From the IMG/VR virus record IMGVR_UViG_3300033145_000449, positions 1 through 30,337 of that record: DNA of 30,337 nt. The stretch is one strand, 5' to 3'. The DNA is from a virus. Positions 12,638 to 20,438 of this stretch are shown here, in pieces. A program made the translations under genes and the position numbers. Within the stretch, counting starts at the first letter, position 1. Each line of letters begins with the position of its first letter. The notes below the pieces were generated by a model. It searched no databases. It was not told where the DNA came from and saw nothing but the letters and a program-made list of their open reading frames with translations.

Positions 12638-13156
12638 ATGTCTTTTACATTACACGGAAGTTTAGACACACATGGTGCTCCTATTCTTAAGCGTGAAATC
12701 ATAACCAACTCTCAAGAAACGACAGAAATGGATTCAGAGAAATTGGCGTCAGGTTTTGCTGCTTCAGGAACAGCGGGAGTAAATGTCTTTGGTCATGTTG
12801 TTTCAATAGCAACTGCTAAAGGTATGGGTGTGGAGTCTACGGGTGTTGCTGGTGCTGCTATAGGTTCTTTTGCGGGAACTTTCACAGCTGCTTCTGACAA
12901 CCAAACAGTAGCTAAAGTAGTTGCTGTGTGCGATGTTTCACAATACACGTTATATTCTGCTGAAACTGATGATACAATCGGAAGCACGACAGGGTCAGAC
13001 CTATCTGGTTACCGAATGGATTTGGTAGATGAAGATACACTAGATGAATCTTCAGCCGCTACAACCACAGCACAATATGGAACTTGGGGTCTTGACCCTA
13101 ATAATTCCGCACGAGCGATTGTGAATATCTTTGAATCAACTGTCTTTACAGCATAA
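12638..13156 (+). CDS. Head decoration-like structural protein
   Basis: A 172-residue protein rich in Ala, Gly, Thr and Ser with few Lys or Arg (SGFAASGTAGVNVFGHVVSI, GTFTAASDNQTVAKVVAV), which suggests a beta-rich virion surface protein. It lies between scaffold and major capsid protein, where head stabilisation or decoration proteins of phages with a separate small capsid protein are often encoded. The C-terminal SARAIVNIFESTVF resembles the end of such proteins. The stop is 5 bp before the capsid ATG. Function is inferred from position and composition. Confidence 0.6.
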   Translation: MSFTLHGSLDTHGAPILKREIITNSQETTEMDSEKLASGFAASGTAGVNVFGHVVSIATAKGMGVESTGVAGAAIGSFAGTFTAASDNQTVAKVVAVCDVSQYTLYSAETDDTIGSTTGSDLSGYRMDLVDEDTLDESSAATTTAQYGTWGLDPNNSARAIVNIFESTVFTA

Positions 13157-13161
13157 ATATT

Positions 13162-14130
13162 ATGGTAGAAAATAGAGCAAAATGGGGAGGTTTAATCCCT
13201 GATACAGGTCTAAAATTCCTTGAAGTCTATGACCAAGGGGATGACCTTTATACTCCAGGAATATTCAATGTGTTGAACAAAGCAACAGGTGATGTCGCAC
13301 AAAAGAATTTTACTGGAAAAACTGGATTTGGTGAAGTTAAAGAGTTTGCTGAAGGAGATAATATTCCTGAAGCATCTCGATACAAAACTTATACTACACA
13401 ACCTGCGTATAAAAACTATGGTTTGTCAGTATCGGTTACAGCTAACCAAATTGCAGATAGAGATTTCGGCACGGAATTGAATGAGATGAAAGACCATTCA
13501 CGAAGTATCAACTATGGTGTTGATAAATCTGGTATGCAGTTGTATAATGGTGGTTTTGCCACAACTACATCTGTAAACGGATATACCATGACTTGGTATG
13601 GAGATGGTGTTCCTCAGTATTCAACTATCCACCCAACTGTCGTTCCTGGCGAAAGCACACAATCTAATGCTAGTTCAACTGGTATTACTTTGGGGCACGA
13701 CAATTACGAAACAGGTCGATTAGCACTTAACCTACAAACGACTGACAATGGTATGGCTATGGCATTTGCTGGTAAATTGCAATTGATTGTTCCTTTGGCT
13801 TTAGAGAAAAAAGCAAAAGAAACTCTTGATTCTGATTTGACACCAGAAGATGCTAATAACTCCATTAACGTTTTCAAAGGTTCAACTGATATTGTTTCCG
13901 CTATGTTCCTAGATTCAGGAAATGGTGGTTCTAATACAGCATGGTTCTTGCAAAATGCGGGTGACCACAAACTTTATCATGACACACGTCAAGAAAAAGC
14001 TTTGAACCAAGATGTAGATATTAAGTCTAAAACGGTTACTTATACGATTGACGCACGTTGGATGAACTACTCAAAAGAGTGGAGAGCAACGTGGGCATCG
14101 AAAGGAGATTTAGCCACATATAGTTCTTAA
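13162..14130 (+). CDS. Major capsid protein
   Basis: A 322-residue protein following scaffold and decoration-like genes; length and order fit an HK97-fold capsid protein. The N-terminal arm is extended, then come NFTGKTGFGEVKEFAEGDNI and PEASRYKTYTTQPAYKNYG, the typical E-loop and its strand, and the spine helix region with TANQIADRDFGTELNEMKDH. The rest has beta strands (LQLIVPLALEKKAKETLD) and ends TVTYTIDARWMNYSKEWRAT, like the C-terminal P-domain strands of this fold. No cleaved prodomain is evident. It would form the head shell. Confidence 0.85.
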   Translation: MVENRAKWGGLIPDTGLKFLEVYDQGDDLYTPGIFNVLNKATGDVAQKNFTGKTGFGEVKEFAEGDNIPEASRYKTYTTQPAYKNYGLSVSVTANQIADRDFGTELNEMKDHSRSINYGVDKSGMQLYNGGFATTTSVNGYTMTWYGDGVPQYSTIHPTVVPGESTQSNASSTGITLGHDNYETGRLALNLQTTDNGMAMAFAGKLQLIVPLALEKKAKETLDSDLTPEDANNSINVFKGSTDIVSAMFLDSGNGGSNTAWFLQNAGDHKLYHDTRQEKALNQDVDIKSKTVTYTIDARWMNYSKEWRATWASKGDLATYSS

Positions 14131-14142
14131 TTGAAACAGTTT

Positions 14143-14165
14143 GCATACTCTGAGCAAAGGTATGC
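14143..14165 (+). other. Small intergenic hairpin after the capsid gene
   Basis: GCATAC (14143-14148) pairs with GTATGC (14160-14165) over 6 bp with an 11-base loop. No T run follows, so it is not a standard terminator; it may protect the capsid message or lower read-through into the endonuclease gene. Confidence 0.4.
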
Positions 14166-14211
14166 CTCGCACAATTTAATCTCTCTTCTCCGAGGTTAAA
14201 AATCAAGAGTA

Positions 14212-14505
14212 ATGAGAAGAAACTTAAGTAAGAAAAATTCGACACTCTCCGAAAGGATATTCCACGAATGTTTGAAAGAAATGCATATTCCTTTCAAGCA
14301 CCGTTGGATTATCCAAGGAAGAGAAATAGATTTCATTGTGGGGGATTATGCTATTGAATTAGATGGGCATAACCAAGACCCTATAAAGAATCACATGTTA
14401 TTAAAGGAAGGATATACTCCTATACATTTTAATAACAAAGAGATTATAACTAATAAACAATTAATAAAATTATGTCTGGAACAAATTTTTTTACAGAAAC
14501 AGTAA
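14212..14505 (+). CDS. Vsr/DUF559-like endonuclease, probable homing gene
   Basis: A 97-residue protein with a PD-(D/E)xK-type core: Glu14 (TLSERIFHECL), then REIDFIVGDYAIELDGHNQD with Asp40, Glu49, Asp51, His53 and Asp56, then LLKEGYTPIHFNNKEI, the usual final strand of very-short-patch-repair and DUF559 nucleases. The ExD...DGHxxD spacing also resembles the EDxHD homing endonucleases. At under 100 residues it is short and has no evident DNA-binding extra domain. It sits alone between the capsid and the next virion gene and overlaps that gene by 34 bp, which suggests an inserted homing gene. The 13-bp motif lies inside it. Confidence 0.7.
   Translation: MRRNLSKKNSTLSERIFHECLKEMHIPFKHRWIIQGREIDFIVGDYAIELDGHNQDPIKNHMLLKEGYTPIHFNNKEIITNKQLIKLCLEQIFLQKQ
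14304..14316. promoter_or_regulatory. 13-bp motif TTGGATTATCCAA, third copy
   Basis: Identical to the motif at 2001-2013, here inside the Vsr-like gene where it encodes part of RWIIQG. At 30116 the same bases encode LDNP on the other strand, so the conservation is not of protein. Confidence 0.5.
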
Positions 14506-15272
14506 ATGCAGATGGAAATACTGAATATGTTGCTTTAACAGACAAAAGTGGGAATCCTACTTTTGTTAGAGGAACTACTGTGCCAACAACAGGTACTTAT
14601 GCAAAGGGTTGCATCTTTATAAAAACAGATGCTTCAGAAGGAACAAAAGCAATTTATGAGAATCAAGGAACAACGGCTACACCGTCTTTCAACTTAGTTG
14701 GAGAGATAACAGCTGGTGAAATTACACTAGCAGAAGGTAATGCTTTGATAGGTAATTCATCTGGTGTTGGTGTTGCTCTTGATATTGGAGCAACTGATGC
14801 TGGTATTGCTATCGGTAATGGAACAACCGCAACTATTGCTACTTTATCAGGTGATATTACTATGACGAATGCGGGGGTAACTACAATCGGTGCTAAGAAA
14901 GTAGTAACTGCTGATATCGCAGATGCTGCTGTTACACAAGCACAGATGAAAACTAAGGCAGTCGTAGCGTTAAGTGATGCAGATGCAACATTAACAGCGA
15001 CACAGATGATTGATAGTGGAATTTTCACAATCACACCCACTGTCACACGAACATTAACAACTGATACTGCTACTAATATAATTGCGGGTCTTGCTGACCA
15101 ACAAGTAGGGACTTGGTTTGATATAACAATCCAATGTTTAGCTGCTTATGCAGTAACTCTTGCGGGAGGAACAGGTGTATCTCTTTCGGGTAGTGCTGTG
15201 GTTAATAATGTATCAGGAACATGGAAGTGTAGAATTGACAGTGCAACAGAATTGACAATCTACAGAACTTAA
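14472..15272 (+). CDS. Virion appendage protein with Gly/Ala/Thr repeats
   Basis: A 266-residue protein, low in charged residues and rich in Thr, Ala, Gly and Ile. The middle has repeat-like strands (GVALDIGATDAGIAIGNGTT, TLSGDITMTNAGVTTIG), as in phage fibres that form beta-helices or triple spirals. The C-terminal third (TWFDITIQCLAAYAVTLAGG, WKCRIDSATELTIYRT) resembles the C-terminal end of the 17086-18522 fibre (residues about 420-478), so both may share a tip or a trimerising domain. It starts within the 3' end of the endonuclease gene. It is a head fibre or tail fibre; which one is not clear. Confidence 0.6.
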   Translation: MSGTNFFTETVNADGNTEYVALTDKSGNPTFVRGTTVPTTGTYAKGCIFIKTDASEGTKAIYENQGTTATPSFNLVGEITAGEITLAEGNALIGNSSGVGVALDIGATDAGIAIGNGTTATIATLSGDITMTNAGVTTIGAKKVVTADIADAAVTQAQMKTKAVVALSDADATLTATQMIDSGIFTITPTVTRTLTTDTATNIIAGLADQQVGTWFDITIQCLAAYAVTLAGGTGVSLSGSAVVNNVSGTWKCRIDSATELTIYRT

Positions 15273-15279
15273 ATAGTTT

Positions 15280-15301
15280 AGCGAGTACTATAAAACTCGC
15301 T
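15280..15301 (+). other. Small intergenic hairpin
   Basis: AGCGAGT (15280-15286) and ACTCGCT (15295-15301) pair perfectly over 7 bp with an 8-base loop, 8 bp after the preceding stop. No T run follows. It may be a message-protecting or weak pausing hairpin. Confidence 0.45.
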
Positions 15302-15337
15302 GCCCACAAAGGCTTTATTAATTAAAAAATTAAAATA

Positions 15338-15655
15338 ATGATTGTAAAAAATCCAACAAAAGAAGATATTACAGTTCAACTTAAAGGAGTTAAATATACC
15401 GTTAAGGCACAAGATAGTCTTGAGGGTGTTCCTGAAGAACAGGCTGTATATTGGAAAAGACAACTACATAACTTTATAACACTTTCGGCGGAAAAGAAAG
15501 TCCAAGAAGTAAAAGAAGAAAAGGAAGAAATAAAAGAGGAAGTTAAAGAGGAAGTTAAAGAGGGAGAAGTAGAAGAGGAAAAAGAAGAAGTTAAAGAAGA
15601 GAAATCTGAAAAGAAATCTCTAAAAGAGAAGATTAAAAAAGTAATTACAGGATAA
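15338..15655 (+). CDS. Small protein with Lys/Glu repeat tail
   Basis: A 105-residue frame. Residues 1-50 look folded (MIVKNPTKEDITVQLKGVKY, then a helix EEQAVYWKRQLHNFI). From about residue 50 the chain is a low-complexity Glu/Lys/Val repeat (EVKEE and similar units) ending in a basic SLKEKIKKVITG. The front half resembles the small domain found at the N-terminus of phage head-completion or fibre-associated proteins, but I do not recognise it with certainty. The repeat may be a rigid charged helix. It sits among virion genes. Confidence 0.6.
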   Translation: MIVKNPTKEDITVQLKGVKYTVKAQDSLEGVPEEQAVYWKRQLHNFITLSAEKKVQEVKEEKEEIKEEVKEEVKEGEVEEEKEEVKEEKSEKKSLKEKIKKVITG

Positions 15656-15659
15656 AACT

Positions 15660-16322
15660 ATGAGTTTAAGTTACGAAATACAAACAAAATTAACACTGAT
15701 GGGGTCAAAGACTTCTGCTGGTGTTACTACGGGCGAAACTCTTACAGATTACTATAACTTTGATGGAGATACTACTAAGTATTTTAGTACTGGTGGTATG
15801 TCAAGACTTGAATTTATTGGTATTTATACCGCAGGTGCGGGCGAAACAGCCAATTCTATTCAGTTAAAAGTAGAAGCTAGTGAAGATGGTGTAAATTGGT
15901 TCTCATTACTAAATGAATCTATTTCAGATGGAACATCTACATTGACAGAGAGAGAGTTTACTTTGACACAATATACCAATTATGGGACACTTGCTTATGA
16001 TGCACAGTCAGCCAACTTTACAGCAGGACTTAAAGTAACTGGTGGCACATCAAGTGCAACTGGTTATATTGAATCAGATGTAGATGATGGTGCTACTGGA
16101 ACTCTTACACTTTCAAATGTAAGTGGAACATTCCAAGATGGAGAAACTATTACAGATTCAAGCACAGGTTCGGCGACATCAAATGGTATATTGACATCAA
16201 TAACCAAATTCGCACTACCATTAGATATTCAAAATAAGTATATTCGTGTTTCCGCAAAAGAAACGGGCAAGGCTTCTAATTTTGGAAATATCTATATGGA
16301 AGTAGAAGTAAGTGGTAGGTAA
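15660..16322 (+). CDS. Beta-rich virion protein with inserted repeat domain
   Basis: A 220-residue protein starting 4 bp after the previous gene. The first 110 residues are beta-rich (SRLEFIGIYTAGAGETANSI, LKVEASEDGVNWFSLLNES), a jelly-roll-like pattern. Residues about 115-180 look like an inserted unit: GLKVTGGTSSATGYIESDVD, then GATGTLTLSNVSGTFQDGE, which matches a common phage and marine-virus surface motif (G-x-TSGAT...GTLTLxNVxGxFxxGE). The C-terminus returns to the first fold (IQNKYIRVSAKETGKAS). Probable head or tail surface protein. Confidence 0.65.
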   Translation: MSLSYEIQTKLTLMGSKTSAGVTTGETLTDYYNFDGDTTKYFSTGGMSRLEFIGIYTAGAGETANSIQLKVEASEDGVNWFSLLNESISDGTSTLTEREFTLTQYTNYGTLAYDAQSANFTAGLKVTGGTSSATGYIESDVDDGATGTLTLSNVSGTFQDGETITDSSTGSATSNGILTSITKFALPLDIQNKYIRVSAKETGKASNFGNIYMEVEVSGR

Positions 16323-16332
16323 TTAAAGGAGA

Positions 16333-17076
16333 ATGCAAAAGCCCAAAACACAAGTTAAGCACGACAATCTTGTTGCCCAAATTTCTGTTTTGAAAGGAGA
16401 ATTAAATACAGTTAATAAAGAATTAACTAACAAGATTAAAGAAAGAAACTCACTCAAAAATGAGTTGATTTCTGGTAGAAAAGAACTTGACAAGATTAAG
16501 GGTGAGTGTCATAAGATAGACAAACAATCAAAGGTTCGGGCAGAGGAACTTGATAACAAAGAACTATTATTGGAAAGTCGAGATAAAAAAATAATCAAAA
16601 CAGAACTTGCTTTCATAAAAAAAATGAAAGTTGATAAGAAGAGTTTTGATGATAAAATCAGTCTTTATAGTAATACTGTTCTTGATTTACAAGGGAAAAT
16701 ACAGTTAAGGAAACAAGATTTAGAGATAGAAATAGATAATGTTAAACATTACACGGATTTATCCAAAGAATTAAAGAAAGAAGTTAATGTTCTTTCACAA
16801 GAGAGAAATATTTTAGAGAATGATATTCAAAAATTAAACAAACAAACGATAGAAGAATTATCTGATTTTGACGCACAATTAGAAAGAAGAGAAAACAAAT
16901 TAAAAGAAATAGAAGAGAATATTTTAATAGAACAAGAAAAGATAAAATTACCGGAAAAGAGTATCAGAGAGAAAGAGAAAGAATTACAAAGAAAGAAAAA
17001 GAATTTAGATATAATAATTAGAAGATTTAATAAAAAATTTAAAGAGAAATTTCCTTTACAGGATTTAAAACTTTAA
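16333..17076 (+). CDS. Long coiled-coil protein
   Basis: A 247-residue, almost wholly helical protein with heptad-like spacing of Leu and Ile from residue 10 to the end (AQISVLKGELNTVNKELTNK, LKEIEENILIEQEKIKLPEK). The N-terminus is basic (MQKPKTQVKHDN) and the C-terminus ends KEKFPLQDLKL. No catalytic motif is seen. It has one of the few good ribosome sites in the window (AAAGGAGA directly before the ATG). Lying between virion genes, it may be a fibre shaft, a chaperone for fibre assembly or an internal scaffold; this is inference. Confidence 0.7.
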   Translation: MQKPKTQVKHDNLVAQISVLKGELNTVNKELTNKIKERNSLKNELISGRKELDKIKGECHKIDKQSKVRAEELDNKELLLESRDKKIIKTELAFIKKMKVDKKSFDDKISLYSNTVLDLQGKIQLRKQDLEIEIDNVKHYTDLSKELKKEVNVLSQERNILENDIQKLNKQTIEELSDFDAQLERRENKLKEIEENILIEQEKIKLPEKSIREKEKELQRKKKNLDIIIRRFNKKFKEKFPLQDLKL

Positions 17077-17085
17077 TAAACCATT

Positions 17086-18522
17086 GTGAGCCAACTATTA
17101 AAACAAACACCAGGAATCGGCGGGTTAGATGAAATAACAGATGCAGAAGAACAATTTCTGCAAAATATATCAGGATTATCTTATTCTGCTGGTGATTTAC
17201 TTTATCACAATGGAAGTGATTTGGTTAATTTAGGGATAGGAACACCTTCACAAGTTCTACAAACAAATGCAGAAGCAACAGCACCTGAATGGTCTGATAG
17301 TGGCGCAGCGGGTGAAGCTAATACAGCTTCTAATACAGGCACTCTTGGCACGGGTATATTCAAACAGAAAGTTGGTGTTGATTTAGAACTATATAAAATA
17401 GCTTCAGCAAATAATAGATTGACTGTTGCATTGTCTGGCACCGATTATCTTAATTTAACTTTAGTAGAAGCAAATATAGACCATGATGCATTAACTAATT
17501 TTGTTGCAGGAGAACACTTTTTACAATCTGCGATAACCACAGTTGGCATAATTGGAACTGGAGAGTGGCAGGGAACTGCAGTAGCAGATACTTATATTGC
17601 TTCGGCGGCAACTTGGAACGCTAAACAAGATGCTCTTCCTGTTGTAGATACACAGACAATAATCAAAGGTAGTGTTGATGCTACTAAACTTGTTAGATTT
17701 GAAGTAGATGGTCTTACAACTGCCACAACAAGAATACTAACCGTTCCTGACAAAGATATTACAATAGCAGATAATGCAGACTTACATAGTGCAGTGACAA
17801 TAGGAACTGCTAATGGATTAAGTCTTTCTACTCAAGCTTTAAGTTTAGCGTTAGCAAGCACTAGTGCAACAGGGGCATTAAGTGATACTGATTGGAATAC
17901 TTTTAATGATAAAGCAGAAGCTGACCAAACAATGTATATTGGAACTACTGGTGTAGCTATAAATAGAGCAAGTGCAGCATTGACATTAGCAGGTATTACT
18001 TTAACAACTCCTGATATTGGGACTCCAAGTGCTGGTAATTTAGCAAATTGCACATTTCCAACTCTTAATCAAAACACGACAGGAACAGCTGCAGGGTTAT
18101 CATCTACATTAGCAATAGCAAGTGGTGGGACAGGTTCTACAACCCTAGCAGGAGCAAGTATTCCTACATACACAAGCACAAATACATTCACAAATAAAAG
18201 GATTACATCAAGAGTTGGAACAGTAGCAGATGCAGCGACAATAACTCCTGTAGGAGATAGTAATGATTTATATACTGTTACAGCATTAGCACAGGCAGCA
18301 ACAATAGCAGCACCTAGTGGAACTCCTACAAACGGACAGAAACTAATTATAAGAATTAAAGACAATGGAACTACACGAAGTTTGACTTGGAATGCAATTT
18401 ATAATGTTGTAGGAGTAACATTACCAACAGACACAACAGCAGGTAAAACTCATTATATTGGTTGTATGTACAATACTGCTAATACAAAATGGGATGTTTT
18501 GGCAATAACTGAGGAAGCATGA
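17086..18522 (+). CDS. Tail fibre or receptor-binding-type protein
   Basis: A 478-residue protein with a GTG start. Composition (Thr, Ala, Ser, Gly, few charges) and repeats such as TWNAKQDALPVVDTQTII, LTLAGITLTTPDIGTPSAGN and GTAAGLSSTLAIASGGTGST are characteristic of phage fibres. An N-terminal segment (LKQTPGIGGLDEITDAEEQF) may be the virion-attachment part. The C-terminal end (TNKRITSRVGTVADAATITP, then LIIRIKDNGTTRSLTWNAIY) is a known fibre tip pattern. It would bind the host surface. The ATG of the next gene overlaps its stop. Confidence 0.75.
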   Translation: MSQLLKQTPGIGGLDEITDAEEQFLQNISGLSYSAGDLLYHNGSDLVNLGIGTPSQVLQTNAEATAPEWSDSGAAGEANTASNTGTLGTGIFKQKVGVDLELYKIASANNRLTVALSGTDYLNLTLVEANIDHDALTNFVAGEHFLQSAITTVGIIGTGEWQGTAVADTYIASAATWNAKQDALPVVDTQTIIKGSVDATKLVRFEVDGLTTATTRILTVPDKDITIADNADLHSAVTIGTANGLSLSTQALSLALASTSATGALSDTDWNTFNDKAEADQTMYIGTTGVAINRASAALTLAGITLTTPDIGTPSAGNLANCTFPTLNQNTTGTAAGLSSTLAIASGGTGSTTLAGASIPTYTSTNTFTNKRITSRVGTVADAATITPVGDSNDLYTVTALAQAATIAAPSGTPTNGQKLIIRIKDNGTTRSLTWNAIYNVVGVTLPTDTTAGKTHYIGCMYNTANTKWDVLAITEEA

Positions 18523-18728
18523 TTATGATTGAAAACTTACTAAAAAACAAAACAGTGCTTGGTCGCTTAGAACAAGCAACCTCAAAACGAAAAGCCAAAA
18601 TCAAATCTAAAGAATTGGCTAAATTTTCTATGAAATTTTCAGATTATTGGCATAAGGAAATTTGTATTTTAATTCCAATTATAGTCGTCTGGACTGTTTT
18701 ATTAGTTATGATTTATTTTAAGATATAA
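18519..18728 (+). CDS. Small single-span membrane protein
   Basis: A 69-residue frame with a basic cytoplasmic-looking front (RLEQATSKRKAKIKSKELAK) and one C-terminal membrane segment (about 48-66, ICILIPIIVVWTVLLVMIYF). The gene overlaps the fibre gene by 4 bp; a second in-frame ATG lies 6 bp on. A lysis or entry role is possible; it could be a holin-like or spanin-like part, but no lytic enzyme is seen in the window. The HNH gene begins at its last base. Confidence 0.6.
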   Translation: MIMIENLLKNKTVLGRLEQATSKRKAKIKSKELAKFSMKFSDYWHKEICILIPIIVVWTVLLVMIYFKI

Positions 18729-19216
18729 TGGCAAAAAAATGGATATGTAAAAAATGTGGGAAAGTTGAGTATTTGAAATACAAAACCTTTTGGTATAGAA
18801 AACATATTGGAACTGGTATGTGCCAGAGTTGTTCAAATCTTGGTAAAAGAGGGGGTTTTGCTAAGGGTTGTATCCCTTGGAATAAAGGTTTAATTGGTTT
18901 TTTGGGTGGTGATAAACATTATAACTGGCAGAATAAAAGAGATGAAAGAATTACTAATCATTATTTGAGAAATAATCGTGAAGCCAAGGATTGGAAAAGA
19001 AAAGTATTTGAAAGGGATGGTTTTAAATGTCTTGATTGTGGTTCTAATAAACAATTAAATGCACACCATATTACATCATTTAAAGAAGATGAAAACAGAA
19101 GATTTGAAATTAATAATGGAATTACTATTTGTAGTAAATGTCATAAAAAAACTTATTGCAAAGAAGAACAATTTGAAACAGTATATTATTCATTAATACC
19201 ACAATATCATGGCTAA
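18728..19216 (+). CDS. HNH homing-type endonuclease
   Basis: A 162-residue protein. Zinc-binding pairs Cys7-x2-Cys10 and Cys32-x2-Cys35 lead, followed by GCIPWNKGLIG (NUMOD3-like linker, about 47-57). The HNH nuclease follows at about 90-142: WKRKVFERDGFKCLDCG (Cys101, Cys104), NAHHITSF (His113, His114), NNGITICSKCHKK (Asn129 or Asn130, Cys135, Cys138). All key residues are present, so it is probably active. It overlaps both neighbours (1 bp and 8 bp) and is not part of a virion function; it is a free-standing homing gene as in T4-like phages. Confidence 0.85.
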   Translation: MAKKWICKKCGKVEYLKYKTFWYRKHIGTGMCQSCSNLGKRGGFAKGCIPWNKGLIGFLGGDKHYNWQNKRDERITNHYLRNNREAKDWKRKVFERDGFKCLDCGSNKQLNAHHITSFKEDENRRFEINNGITICSKCHKKTYCKEEQFETVYYSLIPQYHG

Positions 19217-19907
19217 TGTCGCATCAATAGACCTCGAACTTGATAGTTCACAATATCTTTCAAAGACAGATACGGCTTCTTTATCTATTATTGGGGATTT
19301 AACTTTAGAAATGTGGGTTAAATTTGAGAGTATAACGGGCACTAACAGATTAATATCAAAATATATTTATAATGCAAGTGATGATAGATCTTATGCTTTT
19401 GATAATAGTGCAGATACAATAAGACTTGTAATAAGTGATGATGGAATAGGAATAACTACAGTATCTGTTAGTTGGACACCTTCATTAGCTACTTGGTATC
19501 ATATGGCAGTAACTTATGATGCAAGTGCTGGTAGTGCCACTTTTTATATCGATGGTGTTCAACAAGGGGCAACACAAACAGGATTGGATACAAGTATTTA
19601 CGATGGAACAGCACCATTTGAAATAGGTGCAGTAGACAACGGAGGAACAATAAATTTTGACGGTCTTATAGACGAAGTCCGAGTATGGAGCGACATCAGA
19701 ACAGCCACTGAAATATCAGATAATTATCAAAAAGAATTAACAGGAAGCGAAGCAAACCTTGTAGGATATTGGAAATTAAATAATGACCTTTTAGACGAAA
19801 CTTCAAACAACAATGATTTAACGAATAATAATTCAGCGACATTTAGCACAGATGTTCCCTTTAGTGGAGCAGCATCAGGAAATTCTAACTTCTTCCAATT
19901 CTTTTAA
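19209..19907 (+). CDS. LamG/concanavalin-like carbohydrate-binding virion protein
   Basis: A 232-residue protein. Residues about 8-180 match the LamG (laminin G, jelly-roll) pattern: DLTLEMWVKFESITGTNRLI, then TWYHMAVTYDASAGSATFYI and DGVQQG, INFDGLIDEVRVWSDIRTAT, and LVGYWKLNND. Such domains bind glycans, so this is likely a surface-adhesion or receptor-binding protein. The C-terminus is Asn/Thr-rich (ETSNNNDLTNNNSATF) and ends FFQFF. It follows the HNH gene with an 8-bp overlap, so the endonuclease may have been inserted directly before it. Confidence 0.75.
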   Translation: MANVASIDLELDSSQYLSKTDTASLSIIGDLTLEMWVKFESITGTNRLISKYIYNASDDRSYAFDNSADTIRLVISDDGIGITTVSVSWTPSLATWYHMAVTYDASAGSATFYIDGVQQGATQTGLDTSIYDGTAPFEIGAVDNGGTINFDGLIDEVRVWSDIRTATEISDNYQKELTGSEANLVGYWKLNNDLLDETSNNNDLTNNNSATFSTDVPFSGAASGNSNFFQFF

Positions 19908-19912
19908 TATCT

Positions 19913-19953
19913 ATTCAATTTATGAATTAAATTTCATTTACATTCAATTTATG
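19913..19953 (+). repeat. Duplicated ribosome-entry segment before 19951 gene
   Basis: ATTCAATTTATG occurs at 19913-19924 and again at 19942-19953, 29 bp apart, the second containing the start codon of the next gene. The first ATG is followed by AAT TAA and codes nothing. ATGAA and TTCAT between them form a small stem. This looks like a start-side counterpart of the tail duplications. Confidence 0.55.
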
Positions 19954-20196
19954 CAAAAAGACATTAACAATTTAAAAATATCTATAATGAAGATAGAAAC
20001 AAATTATGAGCACATCTTAGAGGCTTTAGATGATAACAAAGAGCAACACACAGAGATAATGCAGAAAATGGAAGACTGGATAAAGGCTTCTGAAAAGAAA
20101 TTCGCAAGTAAATGGACAGAGAGAGTTTTGGTGTGGGCGGGAATGGCAATCGGTGGAACATTAATAGTAGCATTATTATCGTTGATTATTAAATAA
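19951..20196 (+). CDS. Coiled-coil plus membrane-anchor protein (XhlA-like)
   Basis: An 81-residue protein from ATG at 19951. An N-terminal helix (DINNLKISIMKIETNYEHIL, EQHTEIMQKMEDWIKASEKK) is followed by one membrane segment (about 58-79, VLVWAGMAIGGTLIVALLSL) and a short tail. The layout matches XhlA/holin-associated small proteins of lysis cassettes. A longer frame opening at 19852 overlaps LamG coding bases and is unlikely. The gene's last codons are repeated 43 bp downstream. It forms a pair with the next membrane protein. Confidence 0.65.
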   Translation: MQKDINNLKISIMKIETNYEHILEALDDNKEQHTEIMQKMEDWIKASEKKFASKWTERVLVWAGMAIGGTLIVALLSLIIK

Positions 20197-20239
20197 TGAA
20201 TCAACAATAATTACATTATTAGAATTAATTATTAAGTAA
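20173..20239 (+). repeat. Duplicated gene tail with hairpin (tail echo)
   Basis: The last codons of the 19951-20196 gene read L-L-S-L-I-I-K-stop (20173-20196). A second stretch at 20216-20239 reads L-L-E-L-I-I-K-stop, ending 1 bp before the next ATG. TTG/TTA and AAA/AAG differ silently. Between the copies AATCAAC is the inverted complement of GTTGATT in the first copy, with pairing extendable to 13 positions with one mismatch. Spacing is 43 bp, not a multiple of three. Confidence 0.8.
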
Positions 20240-20240
20240 T

Positions 20241-20438
20241 ATGAAAATTATATCAGAAGAAAATAAAGTTATCCTCCTAAAGAGAATAAAAAGTTTTGGA
20301 TGGAGGATAGGTATGGTGGTAGTTGTAGCAGGACTTAACTTCGTGGCGGCGAACTTAAACCTATTTAATCTACCAACAGAAGTAATAGTAGTAGTATCTT
20401 TGGTTCTTTCAGAGATAACAAAACAACTAAATAAGTAG
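20241..20438 (+). CDS. Small two-span membrane protein, holin-like
   Basis: A 65-residue protein with a basic N-terminus (ENKVILLKRIKSFGWR), a hydrophobic segment (about 23-37, IGMVVVVAGLNFVAA), an Asn/Leu turn (NLNLFNLPTE) and a second hydrophobic segment (about 47-60, VIVVVSLVLSE), ending Lys-rich. Size and layout match class II holins, and the preceding XhlA-like gene supports a lysis cassette, though no endolysin is seen in the window. Its tail QLNK and stop are repeated twice downstream (20453-20496). The start lies 1 bp after the tail copy of the gene before. Confidence 0.6.
   Translation: MKIISEENKVILLKRIKSFGWRIGMVVVVAGLNFVAANLNLFNLPTEVIVVVSLVLSEITKQLNK

Noticed and set aside
14663-15046. 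Leftward 127-residue frame
   Set aside because: Low-complexity Val/Ala/Ile product opposite a fibre-type gene; the plus-strand gene has the expected neighbours and composition.
19852-19950. Longer N-terminus for the XhlA-like gene
   Set aside because: The extra residues overlap LamG coding bases in another frame and do not fit the protein; ATG at 19951 gives the usual layout.
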